Numbered from the stretch's first letter, positions 32,291 through 40,513 are shown. The stretch is 64,000 nucleotides of DNA from Streptomyces shenzhenensis (GCF_021462265.1 NZ_JAJONF010000042.1:16677-80676); one strand, 5' to 3'. Notes: a model not told the origin generated them from the letters alone. Translations and numbers: made by a program.

Positions 32291-32853
32291 CGTCCGGCCA
32301 GCTGGCCGGCCGAGGGCACCTGGTTCTTCACCGGGGCGCCGGCGCCGCGCCCGGCGTCCTTGACCTTGTTGATGACGTCGTCGAAGGCGCTGGCCGCGTT
32401 CCCGTCGCCCTTGCGGAGCTTGGCGGGCAGGTCCTTCAGCCCGTCGATGGCGGCGGAGAGCGGTGCGACGGCCTTGGAGAGCAACGGGTCGCCCTCGGCG
32501 TTCCGCTTGGCCGCCTTGAGCCGGTTGTAGGCGAAGGCGCCCGCGGCGGCGGCCTTGATCAGGGTGTACGTGCGGCCGTGGGCGCCCTTCTTGAACTTGC
32601 CCGCCTTCCACGGTTTCACGATCCACTGGTAGGTCGCGCCGGCGGCGAGACCCGCGTTGGCGACGAACCGCGTCTTGGCGAACTTCTGCTTCTGCGCGGA
32701 CGTGCTCGGACTGGGCGTGCCGGCCAACGGGGCCGCCACCAGGCCGGTGTCCACGGCCTTGCTCCGGGTGCTGCCGGCGCAGGCGGTGGCGCCGGCGACC
32801 AGGGCGCAGCAGACGGTGAGCGCGACGACGAGGCGCCGTATCGGTACGGGCAC
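32287..32853 (-). CDS. Putative secreted lipoprotein, function unknown
   Basis: 188 residues. Signal peptide: basic PVPIRRL, hydrophobic VVALTVCCALVAG, then ATACAG, where the Cys at about 25 may be a lipidation site although the box is not ideal. The mature part is basic and Ala/Lys-rich with helical patches (QWIVKPWKAGKFKKGAHGRT, LKAAKRNAEGDPLL) and no known domain. GTG 32853 has GGGAGGA five bases upstream, which rules out the longer frame. It is divergent from the 95-residue membrane protein. Confidence 0.75.
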   Translation of the reverse strand: MPVPIRRLVVALTVCCALVAGATACAGSTRSKAVDTGLVAAPLAGTPSPSTSAQKQKFAKTRFVANAGLAAGATYQWIVKPWKAGKFKKGAHGRTYTLIKAAAAGAFAYNRLKAAKRNAEGDPLLSKAVAPLSAAIDGLKDLPAKLRKGDGNAASAFDDVINKVKDAGRGAGAPVKNQVPSAGQLAGR

Positions 32854-32991
32854 GGGGTCCTCCCGTGTGTGTCTCGGTGTCGTCCCCGAGCGGGTGCTTC
32901 CTTTGGCAGCGTCACCCGGATGGCGGCACGTCGCCACTCGGGGAGAACGCGGTTCAGGTTTCAAGGACCGTTCGGCGGCAAGGCGCAGGGT

Positions 32992-33279
32992 ATGTCCTCT
33001 GAACGCGGTGCCAATCAGGCCGGTAGGGTCGTCGCGATCGTCGCCGACATCATGGCCCTCATCCTGGGCCTGTGGATCCTGATGTATCTGCTGGACGCGA
33101 ACCGGGCGAACAGCCTGGTCCAGTTCGTCCACGACGCGGCCAGCTGGCTCGCCGGCTGGTCACACGACCTGTTCACGTTCGACAAGGCATGGGCGAGGGT
33201 GGTGGCAGGGTACGGCCTGGCAGCGGTCGTCTACCTGTTCGTCGGCCACGCGATAGCCAATCGCATGCACCGCCACTGA
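32992..33279 (+). CDS. Small two-helix membrane protein
   Basis: 95 residues from ATG 32992. Two membrane helices (VVAIVADIMALILGLWILMY, about 13-32, and VVAGYGLAAVVYLFVGHAI, about 69-87) flank an extracytoplasmic loop with a possible amphipathic helix (LVQFVHDAASWLAGWSHDLF). Function is unknown; similar small proteins are common and conserved in streptomycetes. A copy of the dispersed 63-bp repeat follows and may end its transcript through its hairpin. Confidence 0.75.
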   Translation: MSSERGANQAGRVVAIVADIMALILGLWILMYLLDANRANSLVQFVHDAASWLAGWSHDLFTFDKAWARVVAGYGLAAVVYLFVGHAIANRMHRH

Positions 33280-33298
33280 AAACCCCGGTCAGTGCAAC

Positions 33299-33360
33299 GC
33301 CCCCGAAGGGGCGCGGGGCTCTGTCGACATGCGGCTCCGCCGCGTGGGCGCGATCAACCA
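33299..33360 (-). repeat. Dispersed 63-bp repeat, copy B
   Basis: Inverted relative to copy A. Contains the CCCCGAAGGGGCGCGGGG hairpin end and GCGGCTCCGCCGCGTGGGCG. It lies 20 bases after the small membrane protein gene. Confidence 0.85.
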
Positions 33361-33400
33361 CGACGGCCGCACCCGCCGTAGCACAGCTCCCCCCGCCCCA

Positions 33401-34471
33401 CTAGGCGCAACAATCCACCTCAAGCCCAGAAGGAAGCTGCCCGCCCCCGAAAACGGCGCAGGTCGCGTCATGCCCTCCGAGCGCGGCCACGGCCAGCACC
33501 AACGAACCCGCCGTCCACGTCGTGAGCTCCCGCGGCCACACCGCGTCGTCCTCGTAGACGTACCCCGTCCAGTACAGCCCCGACTCCGCGTCCCGCAGAT
33601 GCCGGATGGACTGGAGGATCTCCAGTGCCCGGTCGGACTCCCCCACCGCCCAGAGCGCCAGCGCCAGTTCGGCGGACTCCCCGCCCGTCACCCACGGATT
33701 GGGCACGACGCACCGCACCCCCAACCCCGGCACGACGAACCGCTCCCAGTCCTTCGCGATCCGCACGCCCGCCTCCGCACCGGTCAGCACCCCGCCCAGC
33801 ACCGGGTAGTACCAGTCCATCGAGTACCGGTCCTTGTCCAGGAACCGCTCCGGGTGCCGCCGTATCGCGTGCCGCAGCGCGCCCACCGCCAACTCCCAGT
33901 CCGGCTGCGGCTCTTCCCGCTGCTCGGCAATGGCGAGCGCACAGCGCAGCGCATGGTGGATCGACGAACTCCCGGTCAGCAGCGCGTCGTCGGTAGCCGT
34001 GCCGTCGTCCTCGCGCCGCCAGCCGATCTCGCCGCCCGGCCGCTGCAGCCGCAGCACCCACTCGACGGCCGCGTAGACGGCGGGCCACATCCGGTCGAGG
34101 AACGTGTCGTCGCCGGTGGACAGGTAGTGGTGCCAGACGCCGACGGCGATGTACGCGACGAAGTTGGACTCACGGGCGTGGTCGGTGACCTCGTCGTGCG
34201 CGCCGTCGGCGTACGCCGCGTACCAGGAGCCGTCATCGTTCTGGTGCCGGGCGAGCCAGTTGTACGCCCGCTCGGCGGCCTCGTGCTCCCCGGCCGCGTC
34301 CAGCGCCATCGCGGCCTCGGTGTGGTCCCAGGGGTCGAGGTGGTGCCCTCTGAACCACGGGATCGCGCCGTCCTCCCGCTGCACGGCGAGGATGCCGCGG
34401 ACGGTCGCGGCGGCCTGCTCGGCGGTGAGGACCCCGGGCAGGACGAGGTGTTCTGTCCGGGGGGTGGTCAC
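33401..34471 (-). CDS. Prenyltransferase-like alpha/alpha-toroid protein of a glycan cluster
   Basis: 356 residues, soluble, no signal. It has repeated helical hairpins of the squalene-cyclase/prenyltransferase and glycoside hydrolase toroid type: AERAYNWLARHQNDDGSWYA, VEWVLRLQRPGGEIGWRRED, and later ALEILQSIRHLRDAESGLYW. Related proteins are often called prenyltransferases, but catalytic residues are not evident, and a six-hairpin glycosidase-like role is equally possible. GTG 34471 overlaps the stop codon of the methyltransferase gene (GTGA), so translation is coupled. Third gene of the run glycosyltransferase, methyltransferase, toroid protein. Confidence 0.8.
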   Translation of the reverse strand: MTTPRTEHLVLPGVLTAEQAAATVRGILAVQREDGAIPWFRGHHLDPWDHTEAAMALDAAGEHEAAERAYNWLARHQNDDGSWYAAYADGAHDEVTDHARESNFVAYIAVGVWHHYLSTGDDTFLDRMWPAVYAAVEWVLRLQRPGGEIGWRREDDGTATDDALLTGSSSIHHALRCALAIAEQREEPQPDWELAVGALRHAIRRHPERFLDKDRYSMDWYYPVLGGVLTGAEAGVRIAKDWERFVVPGLGVRCVVPNPWVTGGESAELALALWAVGESDRALEILQSIRHLRDAESGLYWTGYVYEDDAVWPRELTTWTAGSLVLAVAALGGHDATCAVFGGGQLPSGLEVDCCA

Positions 34472-35238
34472 TTGGCGGCCGCCTCGGCGTCGGACGCGGT
34501 CCTGGCGCCGGCCTCGGTCCGGGGCAGGTGCGGCTTGGTGGCGTACACCACGAGGCTCTTGCCCATGACCGGGTTCAGCGCCTGCTCGGCGACCCGTGTG
34601 GCCAGCGGCTTCTTCATGATGTCCCAGACCAGCAGCTTGTGGTACGCCCGCACCGGCAGCGCCTTGTCGTTGTCGACGCCGAACGCGCACTTCAGCCACC
34701 AGTACGGCGAGTGCAGCGCGTGGGCGTGGTGGGAGCCGTAGGGCCGCAGACCGGCCTCCTTGATCTTCCCGACCAGTTCGTCGGCCTTGTAGATGCGGAT
34801 GTGGCCGCCCTCGACCTCGTGGTAGGCGTCGGAGAGCGCCCAGCAGACCTTCTCCGGGCCGTAGCGGGGCACGGTGACGGCGATCCGGCCGCCGGGCTTC
34901 AGCACCCGGACCATCTCGGCGAGCACCCCCTTGTCGTCGGGTATGTGCTCCATCACCTCGGAGATGATGACGACGTCGAACGACTCGTCGGGGAAGGGGA
35001 GGGCCAGCGCGTCGCCCTCCATGGCGGTCGCGGTCGCGCCCGCCGGGGCCTCGCCGGCCTCCCTCATCGCCGCGAACCACTTGGCGACCTCGCGGATCTC
35101 CTCGCCGTTCTGGTCGAGGGCCACGACCCGGGCGCCGCGCCGGTAGCACTCGAAGGCGTGCCGGCCGGCCCCGCAGCCGAGGTCCAGGACGCGGTCGCCC
35201 GGCGCGAGCGGGAACCGGGAGAAGTCGACGGTCAGCAC
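34468..35238 (-). CDS. Class I SAM-dependent methyltransferase
   Basis: 256 residues. SAM motif I is DRVLDLGCGAGRHAFECYRR (about 15-34), acidic loop VVALDQNG, motif FDVVIISEVMEHIPDDKGVL and LKPGGRIAVTVPR. The C-terminal half (SPYWWLKCAFGVDNDKALPV) is characteristic of a streptomycete set found beside a family 4 glycosyltransferase. Substrate unknown, possibly the glycan made by the cluster. Overlaps both neighbours (7 bases with the glycosyltransferase gene and 4 with the toroid gene), so the three form one operon. Confidence 0.88.
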   Translation of the reverse strand: MLTVDFSRFPLAPGDRVLDLGCGAGRHAFECYRRGARVVALDQNGEEIREVAKWFAAMREAGEAPAGATATAMEGDALALPFPDESFDVVIISEVMEHIPDDKGVLAEMVRVLKPGGRIAVTVPRYGPEKVCWALSDAYHEVEGGHIRIYKADELVGKIKEAGLRPYGSHHAHALHSPYWWLKCAFGVDNDKALPVRAYHKLLVWDIMKKPLATRVAEQALNPVMGKSLVVYATKPHLPRTEAGARTASDAEAAAK

Positions 35239-36632
35239 GTGGCCCTGCTTTCACTCTCGTGACGAACACCAGCTGAGGCCGCGGTACGGCCGGGGTCGCG
35301 GGGCGCGGGGCGGGCTGGTACGGCCTCGCCCGCAGAGCGGGCGATCGCCTCGCGGTAGTGGGCCACGGTGCCCTCCGCGGCGCGCGCCCAGGTGTAGTGG
35401 CGCAGCACCCGCTCACGGCCCGCCCGGCCGAGCCGCAGCCTGAGGCCGGCGTCGCCCAGCAGGCGGCCGAGTCCGGCGGCCAGCGCGCCCGCGTCGCCGG
35501 GCGGTACGGCCAGGCAGGTCTCGCCGTCGCGCCCGGCGACCTCGGGGATCGCGCCGCCGGTCGTCGCGACCAGCGGGGTGCCGGTCGCCATGGCCTCGGC
35601 GGCGGGCAGCGAGAAGCCCTCGTAGAGCGACGGCACGCAGGCGACCTCGGCGGACCGGACCAGGTCGACGAGTTCGGCGTCGGAGATGCCCTTGACGAAC
35701 TCGACGGCGCCGTGGAGGCCGTAGCGCTCCACGGCCTGCGCGACGGGCCCCTCGGTGGGCCGCTTGCCGACGACGACGAGGTGGGCGGCCGGGTGCTCGG
35801 TCCGTACCTTGGCGAGGGCCTCGACGAGGAAGACGAGCCCCTTGAGCGGGACGTCCGCGCTGGAGGTGGTGACGATCCGGCCGGGCACCTGGGGGACGGC
35901 GGGATTCGGCGCGAAGAGGTCGGTGTCGGCGCCGATGTGGACGACGTGGACGCGGTCCTCGCGTACGCCGAGGTGGTCGACGATCTCCTGGCGTGAGGTG
36001 CCGGAGACGGTGAGCACCGAGGGCAGCCGGCGGGCGACCCGCTTCTGCATCCGGGTGAAGGCGTACCAGCGCCGCACGGAGTACCGCCGTTTCCATCCCT
36101 CGGCGGCGTCCAGCTCCAACTGCCGGTCGACGGTGATGGGATGGTGGATGGTGGTGACGAGGGGGGCGCCGATGTCCCCCAACAGGCCGTATCCCAGAGT
36201 CTGGTTGTCGTGGACGACGTCGAACTCCCCGGCGCGGGCGCGCAGATGGCGGCGGGCGCGCAGGGAGAAGGTCAGCGGTTCGGGGAAGCCGCCGGTCCAC
36301 ATGGTGGCCACTTCGAGGGCGTCGACCCAGTCCCGGTACTCGTCCCGCCCGGGCGTCCGGAAGGGGTCCGGGGAGCGGTACAGATCGAGGCTGGGCAGCT
36401 CGGTGAGGGTGAGGCCCGGGTATCCCTCGTCGAGGACGGGGTACGGCTGCGAGCCGACGACCTCGACCCGGTGCCCGAGCCGGGCCAGCTCGCGCGACAG
36501 GTGGCGTACGTAGACACCCTGGCCGCCGCAGAACGGGTTCCCTTTATAGGTGAGGAGCGCGATGTCGAGCGGTCGCTCGCCGTCGGCGGCGGGTTCCTCG
36601 TCGGCACCCGCCCGACTGGCCTCAGCGGTCAC
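35232..36632 (-). CDS. Family 4 glycosyltransferase
   Basis: 466 residues, GT-B fold. The N-terminal nucleotide of the fold is LLTYKGNPFCGGQGVYVRHL SREL (acceptor side), and the donor side contains RIVTTSSADVPLKGLVFLVE and the E-x7-E region LYEGFSLPAAEAMATGTPLV with TTGGAIPEVAG, all typical of GT4. It transfers a nucleotide sugar to an unknown acceptor in the cytoplasm. The C-terminal 35 residues are disordered. GTG start at 36632. A KstR-type box lies 54 bases upstream, in the region shared with the divergent kstR-like gene, so steroid control is conceivable but unproven. Confidence 0.9.
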   Translation of the reverse strand: MTAEASRAGADEEPAADGERPLDIALLTYKGNPFCGGQGVYVRHLSRELARLGHRVEVVGSQPYPVLDEGYPGLTLTELPSLDLYRSPDPFRTPGRDEYRDWVDALEVATMWTGGFPEPLTFSLRARRHLRARAGEFDVVHDNQTLGYGLLGDIGAPLVTTIHHPITVDRQLELDAAEGWKRRYSVRRWYAFTRMQKRVARRLPSVLTVSGTSRQEIVDHLGVREDRVHVVHIGADTDLFAPNPAVPQVPGRIVTTSSADVPLKGLVFLVEALAKVRTEHPAAHLVVVGKRPTEGPVAQAVERYGLHGAVEFVKGISDAELVDLVRSAEVACVPSLYEGFSLPAAEAMATGTPLVATTGGAIPEVAGRDGETCLAVPPGDAGALAAGLGRLLGDAGLRLRLGRAGRERVLRHYTWARAAEGTVAHYREAIARSAGEAVPARPAPRDPGRTAASAGVRHESESRATC

Positions 36633-36686
36633 TCCGGGCCCCCTTCTCCCTGCACTTTCCCGTGAGGTTACGCCGGGACGCTAATC

Positions 36687-36700
36687 TAGAACAAGTTTCA
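36687..36700. promoter_or_regulatory. KstR-type operator in front of the kstR-like gene
   Basis: TAGAACAAGTTTCA matches TNNAACNNGTTNNA at all fixed positions. It is 153 bases before the kstR-like start and 54 bases before the divergent glycosyltransferase, consistent with autoregulation, which is known for KstR. Confidence 0.78.
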
Positions 36701-36852
36701 GACTTGATCGTCCAAGAGGCTCTGAATCTACCGGCAGGTAGGGGCCGAGTGAGCAGTGCATCGGGTGATTCGCGCCACGGCGCGAACCCCTGCCATGCTG
36801 TCTGATCACTCGCCCTGAGCACTGCCCTCACCGACTGTCACGGACGGGACCC

Positions 36853-37482
36853 ATGCCTGCGGAAGCAAAGGTGGACATCGGCGCCAGATCGGCCACCCCG
36901 CCGCTCACCGAGCGGCAGGAAGCCCGGCGCCGCCGGATCCTGCACGCGAGCGCCCAGCTGGCCAGCCGGGGCGGTTTCGACGCGGTGCAGATGCGCGAGG
37001 TGGCCGAGTCCTCCCAGGTGGCCCTGGGCACCCTGTACCGGTACTTCCCGTCCAAGGTGCATCTGCTGGTGGCGACCATGCAGGACCAGCTGCAGCACAT
37101 GCACGGCACACTCCGCAAGAAGCCGCCGGCGGGCGAGACGGCCTCCGAGCGGGTCGCCGAGACGCTCATGCGGGCCTTCCGCGCGCTCCAGCGGGAGCCG
37201 CACCTGGCCGACGCGATGGTCAGGGCCCTCACCTTCGCCGACCGCAGCGTCTCCCCCGAGGTGGACCAGGTCTCCCGGCAGACGACGGCGATCATCCTGG
37301 ACGCGATGGGCCTGACCGACCCCACCCCCGCCCAGCTGTCGGCCGTCCGGGTGATCGAGCACACCTGGCACTCGGCCCTGATCACCTGGCTCTCGGGCCG
37401 CGCCTCCATCGCCCAGGTGAAGATCGACATCGAGACGGTGTGCCGTCTGATCGACCTGACGGAGCCGGACGGGAAGCCGTAG
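36853..37482 (+). CDS. kstR: TetR-family repressor, KstR-like (steroid catabolism)
   Basis: 209 residues. The DNA-binding domain (about 18-65) reads ERQEARRRRILHASAQLASR, GGFDAVQMREVAESSQVALG, TLYRYFPSKVHLLVA. QMREVA and TLYRYFPSKVHLL are nearly identical to mycobacterial KstR, and the ligand domain shares EVDQV and the IEHTWHSALITWLSGRAS block. KstR represses cholesterol-degradation genes and is released by an acyl-CoA intermediate of the steroid side chain. Five matching or near-matching operators occur in this window, one in front of this gene. It is the best-supported regulator of the dispersed cyp125, fadA5, hsd4 and ferredoxin/aldehyde dehydrogenase genes. Confidence 0.9.
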   Translation: MPAEAKVDIGARSATPPLTERQEARRRRILHASAQLASRGGFDAVQMREVAESSQVALGTLYRYFPSKVHLLVATMQDQLQHMHGTLRKKPPAGETASERVAETLMRAFRALQREPHLADAMVRALTFADRSVSPEVDQVSRQTTAIILDAMGLTDPTPAQLSAVRVIEHTWHSALITWLSGRASIAQVKIDIETVCRLIDLTEPDGKP

Positions 37483-37881
37483 CGGCCCGGAACACGCGAG
37501 GAACCCCCGGAACACGCAAAGGACCTACGAGACGGGTTCCCTTCGCCGGTATTACCCGGATCAGGTGGTGGAGGTCGCCGTCCGGCCCAACTGCTGCCTT
37601 CCGGCCTCTCAGCCCGACCGTCGACGTCGGCACTGGCGGATGCATCTGCGTCACGCCTGAGTCGGCTACTCCGCTCGGACTCCCTCACTCGCCCCGTAGG
37701 CCAATTCCAGGATAGAACGGGCAGAGCATATGGGAACCCCCCAATCAATGATTTTTTTGACTTTTCCCGGCACGGCCGCCTGGACCGCGGGAGGGCACCC
37801 CGGCCACCTGGCAGGACTCCGTGGCCGCCGGGGCGGAAACCGCCTGGCGAGGCACCCTTGCCCGAACGCAGAATCCACCCC
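37483..37881. other. Intergenic region holding the orphan TPP aptamer
   Basis: About 400 bases. Besides the aptamer it has a direct repeat CCGGAACACGC next to the kstR stop (37489 and 37508) and, near 37737-37765, an AT-rich run (ATGATTTTTTTGAC) that is striking in this genome and may be a promoter or the end of a transcript. No protein gene is evident. Confidence 0.5.
37531..37645 (-). ncRNA. TPP riboswitch aptamer, orphan (no thiamine gene follows)
   Basis: On the minus strand the two conserved halves of the THI element are present: GTCGGGCTGAGAGGCC (about 37603-37618) and ACCTGATCCGGGTAATACC with GGCGAAGGGA (about 37541-37565). A P2 helix (GTGCCGAC with GTCGG) and a P3 arm in between can form; the outer P1 helix looks weak. 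The next same-strand sequence is antisense to the kstR-like gene, and no thiamine gene lies downstream. It may be a relic or may drive an antisense RNA. Confidence 0.85.
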
Positions 37882-38535
37882 ATGGCACTCATCCACCGCA
37901 CCACCCTCAAGCCCACCAAGCTCGAACTCCTCGCCGGCTGGCTGCCCACCCGCCCCTGGTACCACGGCCCCGCCGCACCGGAGTTGGTGAAGGCCGGCGG
38001 GTTCCGGCTCGACGACCCGGCGGACGAGGTCGGGATCGAGTTCATGATCGTCACCGCGGCCGCCGACGGCACGGAGGGCACCCGGGGCCCGGTGGCGTAC
38101 CTCGTACCGCTCACCTATCGCGGCGCCCCGCTCGACGGCGCCGAACACGCGCTCGTGGGCACCGCGGAGCACGGCGTCCTCGGTACCCGCTGGGTCTACG
38201 ACGGCTGCCACGACCCGGTCCTGACCGCCGGGCTGCTCGCCCTGATCGAGGGCCGTACGCGGGCACAGGCGCAGAGCATCACCGACACCCCCGACCGGGA
38301 GGTCGCCCGCTCCTACGCCGGCGGGGGCCCCGTGCCCGGCCTCGGCGCCCCCGCCGACACCGACGAGAGCACCGAGTTCGCCGTACCGGACAGCGACCTG
38401 GTACTGCGGCTGCGGCGCGTACTGACCCCCGGCCCGACCCCGCCCGAGGGCACGGTCGGGCACGTCACCGGAGCCTGGGACCAGCCGGACGGCACCCGCC
38501 CCCGCGCCGTCTTCGCGACCCTTCAGGCCCGGTAG
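37882..38535 (+). CDS. Maltokinase N-terminal cap-like domain protein
   Basis: 217 residues. It has the layout of the cap domain found at the N-terminus of actinobacterial maltokinase and in stand-alone proteins of trehalose/glycogen loci: LLAGWLPTRPWYHGP, FMIVTAAADG, AYLVPLTYRGAPLDGAEHAL, then HDPVLTAGLLALIEG. No kinase domain follows, so it is a stand-alone cap. Role unknown; a link to alpha-glucan metabolism is inference. The ATG at 37882 is selected by domain start. The 3' side carries the MITE. Confidence 0.78.
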   Translation: MALIHRTTLKPTKLELLAGWLPTRPWYHGPAAPELVKAGGFRLDDPADEVGIEFMIVTAAADGTEGTRGPVAYLVPLTYRGAPLDGAEHALVGTAEHGVLGTRWVYDGCHDPVLTAGLLALIEGRTRAQAQSITDTPDREVARSYAGGGPVPGLGAPADTDESTEFAVPDSDLVLRLRRVLTPGPTPPEGTVGHVTGAWDQPDGTRPRAVFATLQAR

Positions 38536-38590
38536 GGCCTGAAGGGACCTGGTGCGAAAGTGCCGTCTGCCGCGCGGCCCGGCACGCCCT

Positions 38591-38780
38591 CTAGGGGCTG
38601 TCCGGCGGATCATGCCGCAGACGCGGGGGCCGGCACGCCCACCTGCGGCGTTGTCGTCGGTCGCCGACGCTCCGCGTCGACTCCCTCCTCCGCCTTGCAG
38701 TTGGACGCACCAGCCCCCGCTCACCTCGGCCGACAGTCACCGTTGCTTTCCTGCGACTTGATCCGCCGGACAGCCCCTAG
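38591..38780. mobile_element. 190-bp MITE with 22-bp perfect terminal inverted repeats
   Basis: Ends CTAGGGGCTGTCCGGCGGAT(CA) at 38591-38612 and its exact complement at 38759-38780; the match continues imperfectly for seven more bases. CTAG at both outer edges is the target type of IS5-family (IS427-like) elements. The interior has no transposase frame. Its right CTAG contains the stop codon of the ferredoxin gene. Confidence 0.88.
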
Positions 38781-39010
38781 TCCTCCGGCGGGAACACCGG
38801 CTCCCCGCTGCCCAGCAGCGTGATCGTGATCGCCTCCACCGGGCAGCTCTCCGCCGCGTCGAGGATCTTTCCGTTGGCGTCCGTCTCCGGGTCCACGGGA
38901 TGGGACTGCATGGCGGAGTCGAGGCGGAAGGAGCCGGTGGCCCGGTGGACGCACTGGGCCGAGCCGATGCAGAGGGCACGGTCGACCTCGACGTGCCAGC
39001 GGTCACCCAT
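38777..39010 (-). CDS. 3Fe-4S ferredoxin, likely P450 redox partner
   Basis: 77 residues. Cluster ligands are C-x5-C (CIGSAQC, residues 14-20) and a distant CP (AESCPVEAI, Cys 56); with only three cysteines in place this is the 3Fe-4S type used by actinobacterial P450s. It transfers electrons in the cytoplasm. It follows the aldehyde dehydrogenase gene by nine bases and belongs to its transcript. CYP125 (54-55 kb), under the same regulatory motifs, is a plausible partner. The stop codon TAG is formed by the CTAG end of the MITE, so the original C-terminus may have been altered by the insertion. Confidence 0.92.
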   Translation of the reverse strand: MGDRWHVEVDRALCIGSAQCVHRATGSFRLDSAMQSHPVDPETDANGKILDAAESCPVEAITITLLGSGEPVFPPED

Positions 39011-39019
39011 GGCGGACTC

Positions 39020-40477
39020 TCATCCTTCCCAGCCGGCCGGCAGGTGGATCATCTTGTGCTCGAGGAACTCGCCGTACCCCTCCGGACCGAACTCCCGCCC
39101 CAGACCGGAGTTCTTGTAGCCGCCGAAGGGACCCAGCATGTCGAGGCTGAAGGTGTTCACCGAGTACGTCCCCGTACGGACCTGCCGCGCGATCTCGATG
39201 CCGTGTGCCACGTCCGCCGTCCACACGCTTCCGCTCAGCCCGTAGTCCGAGTCGTTCGCGATCTTCAGGGCCTCGGACTCGTCCCCGTAGGGAAGCAGGC
39301 AGATCACCGGGCCGAAGATCTCCTCGCGGGCGATCCGCATGGAGTTGTCGACGTCGCCGAAGAGGGTGGGTTCGACGTACCAGCCCTTGTCCAGACCCGC
39401 CGGCCGCCCGCCACCGGTGAGAATCTTGGCGCCCTCCTCCTGGCCGATGCGGATGTAGTCCAGGTTCCGCTGCTGCTGGCGGCGTGCGACCAGCGGGCCC
39501 ACCTGGGTGGCCGGGTCCAGCGGGTCGCCGACCTTCAGGGCGCTCGCCGCGCCCGCGAAGGCGTCGGCGAACTCGTCGTAGCGGGAGCGCGGGACGAGGA
39601 TGCGGGTCTGGGCGACGCACGCCTGCCCGTTGTTCATCCAGGCCGCCGGCACGATGCCCGCGACGGCGGCGGCCACGTCCGCGTCCGGGAGCACGACGGC
39701 CGCCGACTTGCCGCCGAGTTCCAGGGTCACCCGGGTGAGGTTCTTCGCGGCGACCTCCATCACGCGCTTGCCGGCCGCGACCGAGCCGGTGAAGGAGACC
39801 TTGTCGACGCCCGGGTGGGCGACCAGGTACTCACTCACCTCACGGTCCGCGGGAAGGATGGAGAGCACCCCGTCCGGCAGCCCGGCCTCCTTCGTGATCT
39901 CCCCGAGGATGTACGCGTCCAGCGGCGACTCCGGGGACGGCTTCAGCACCACCGTGCAGCCGGTGAGCAGCGCCGGGGCCAGCTTGGCGGCGGCCACGAA
40001 CTGGGGCACGTTCCAGGGCACCACGGCCGCCACGACCCCGACCGGCTCCCGCCGTACCAGGATCTTCCCGAGCACCCCGTCGCGCGTCTGCTCGTACGTG
40101 AAGTCACGCGCGACCCTGATCGCCGCGTCCCAGACCATCATCGCGCCGAGCGCCTGCGCGAGGACGCTCCAGGAGTACGGCGAACCGTTCTCGGAGGAGA
40201 TCACCCGGGCGATCTCCTCGTGCCGGACCGCGATCGCGTCCTTGATACGGGTGACGACCTCGATCCGCTCGTCGAGCGTCATTCGTGGCCAGGGCCCCTC
40301 GTCGAAGGCCCGCCGCGCCACCGCCACCGCCCGGTCCACGTCCTCCCGCGAGGCATGCGGCACCCGCCCGAAGACCTCCTCGGTGTGCGGAGAGACCACC
40401 TCGATGACGTCCTTGCCCAGGGGGTCGGTCAACTCCCCGCCGATGAACAGCTGTCCGTGTTCCAGGAACTCGGTCAT
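39020..40477 (-). CDS. NAD-dependent aldehyde dehydrogenase
   Basis: 485 residues, full length. Cofactor and catalytic motifs: VVPWNVPQ (Asn of the oxyanion hole), SFTGSVAAGKRV, catalytic Glu in VTLELGGKSAAVVL, catalytic Cys in NNGQACVAQTRI, and the C-terminal GPFGGYKNSGLGREFG. It oxidises an aldehyde to the acid. Co-transcribed with the 3Fe-4S ferredoxin. Upstream sit a CTGACG-N5-TCAG motif (19 bases) and a degenerate KstR-type box (37 bases), so it probably acts on a steroid or similar aldehyde, for example the C26 aldehyde; that substrate is inference. The ATG at 40477 begins the conserved MTEFLEHGQLFIGGE. Confidence 0.92.
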   Translation of the reverse strand: MTEFLEHGQLFIGGELTDPLGKDVIEVVSPHTEEVFGRVPHASREDVDRAVAVARRAFDEGPWPRMTLDERIEVVTRIKDAIAVRHEEIARVISSENGSPYSWSVLAQALGAMMVWDAAIRVARDFTYEQTRDGVLGKILVRREPVGVVAAVVPWNVPQFVAAAKLAPALLTGCTVVLKPSPESPLDAYILGEITKEAGLPDGVLSILPADREVSEYLVAHPGVDKVSFTGSVAAGKRVMEVAAKNLTRVTLELGGKSAAVVLPDADVAAAVAGIVPAAWMNNGQACVAQTRILVPRSRYDEFADAFAGAASALKVGDPLDPATQVGPLVARRQQQRNLDYIRIGQEEGAKILTGGGRPAGLDKGWYVEPTLFGDVDNSMRIAREEIFGPVICLLPYGDESEALKIANDSDYGLSGSVWTADVAHGIEIARQVRTGTYSVNTFSLDMLGPFGGYKNSGLGREFGPEGYGEFLEHKMIHLPAGWEG

Positions 40478-40495
40478 GGCGCCCCGCCACCCTTC

Positions 40496-40510
40496 CTGAC
40501 GATGTTTCAG
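40496..40510. promoter_or_regulatory. CTGACG-N5-TCAG motif, copy 6 (aldehyde dehydrogenase promoter)
   Basis: CTGACGATGTTTCAG, three bases from the degenerate KstR-type box; both are just upstream of the aldehyde dehydrogenase start. Confidence 0.6.
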
Positions 40511-40513
40511 AAC

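Noticed and set aside
33401..35416. A 671-codon minus-strand frame that would fuse the toroid protein to more N-terminal sequence
   Set aside because: The extra part is the methyltransferase read out of frame; a GTG with a coupled overlap starts the real protein at 34471.
38560..38823. Small open frames through the MITE
   Set aside because: They cross the element ends and carry no transposase-like sequence.
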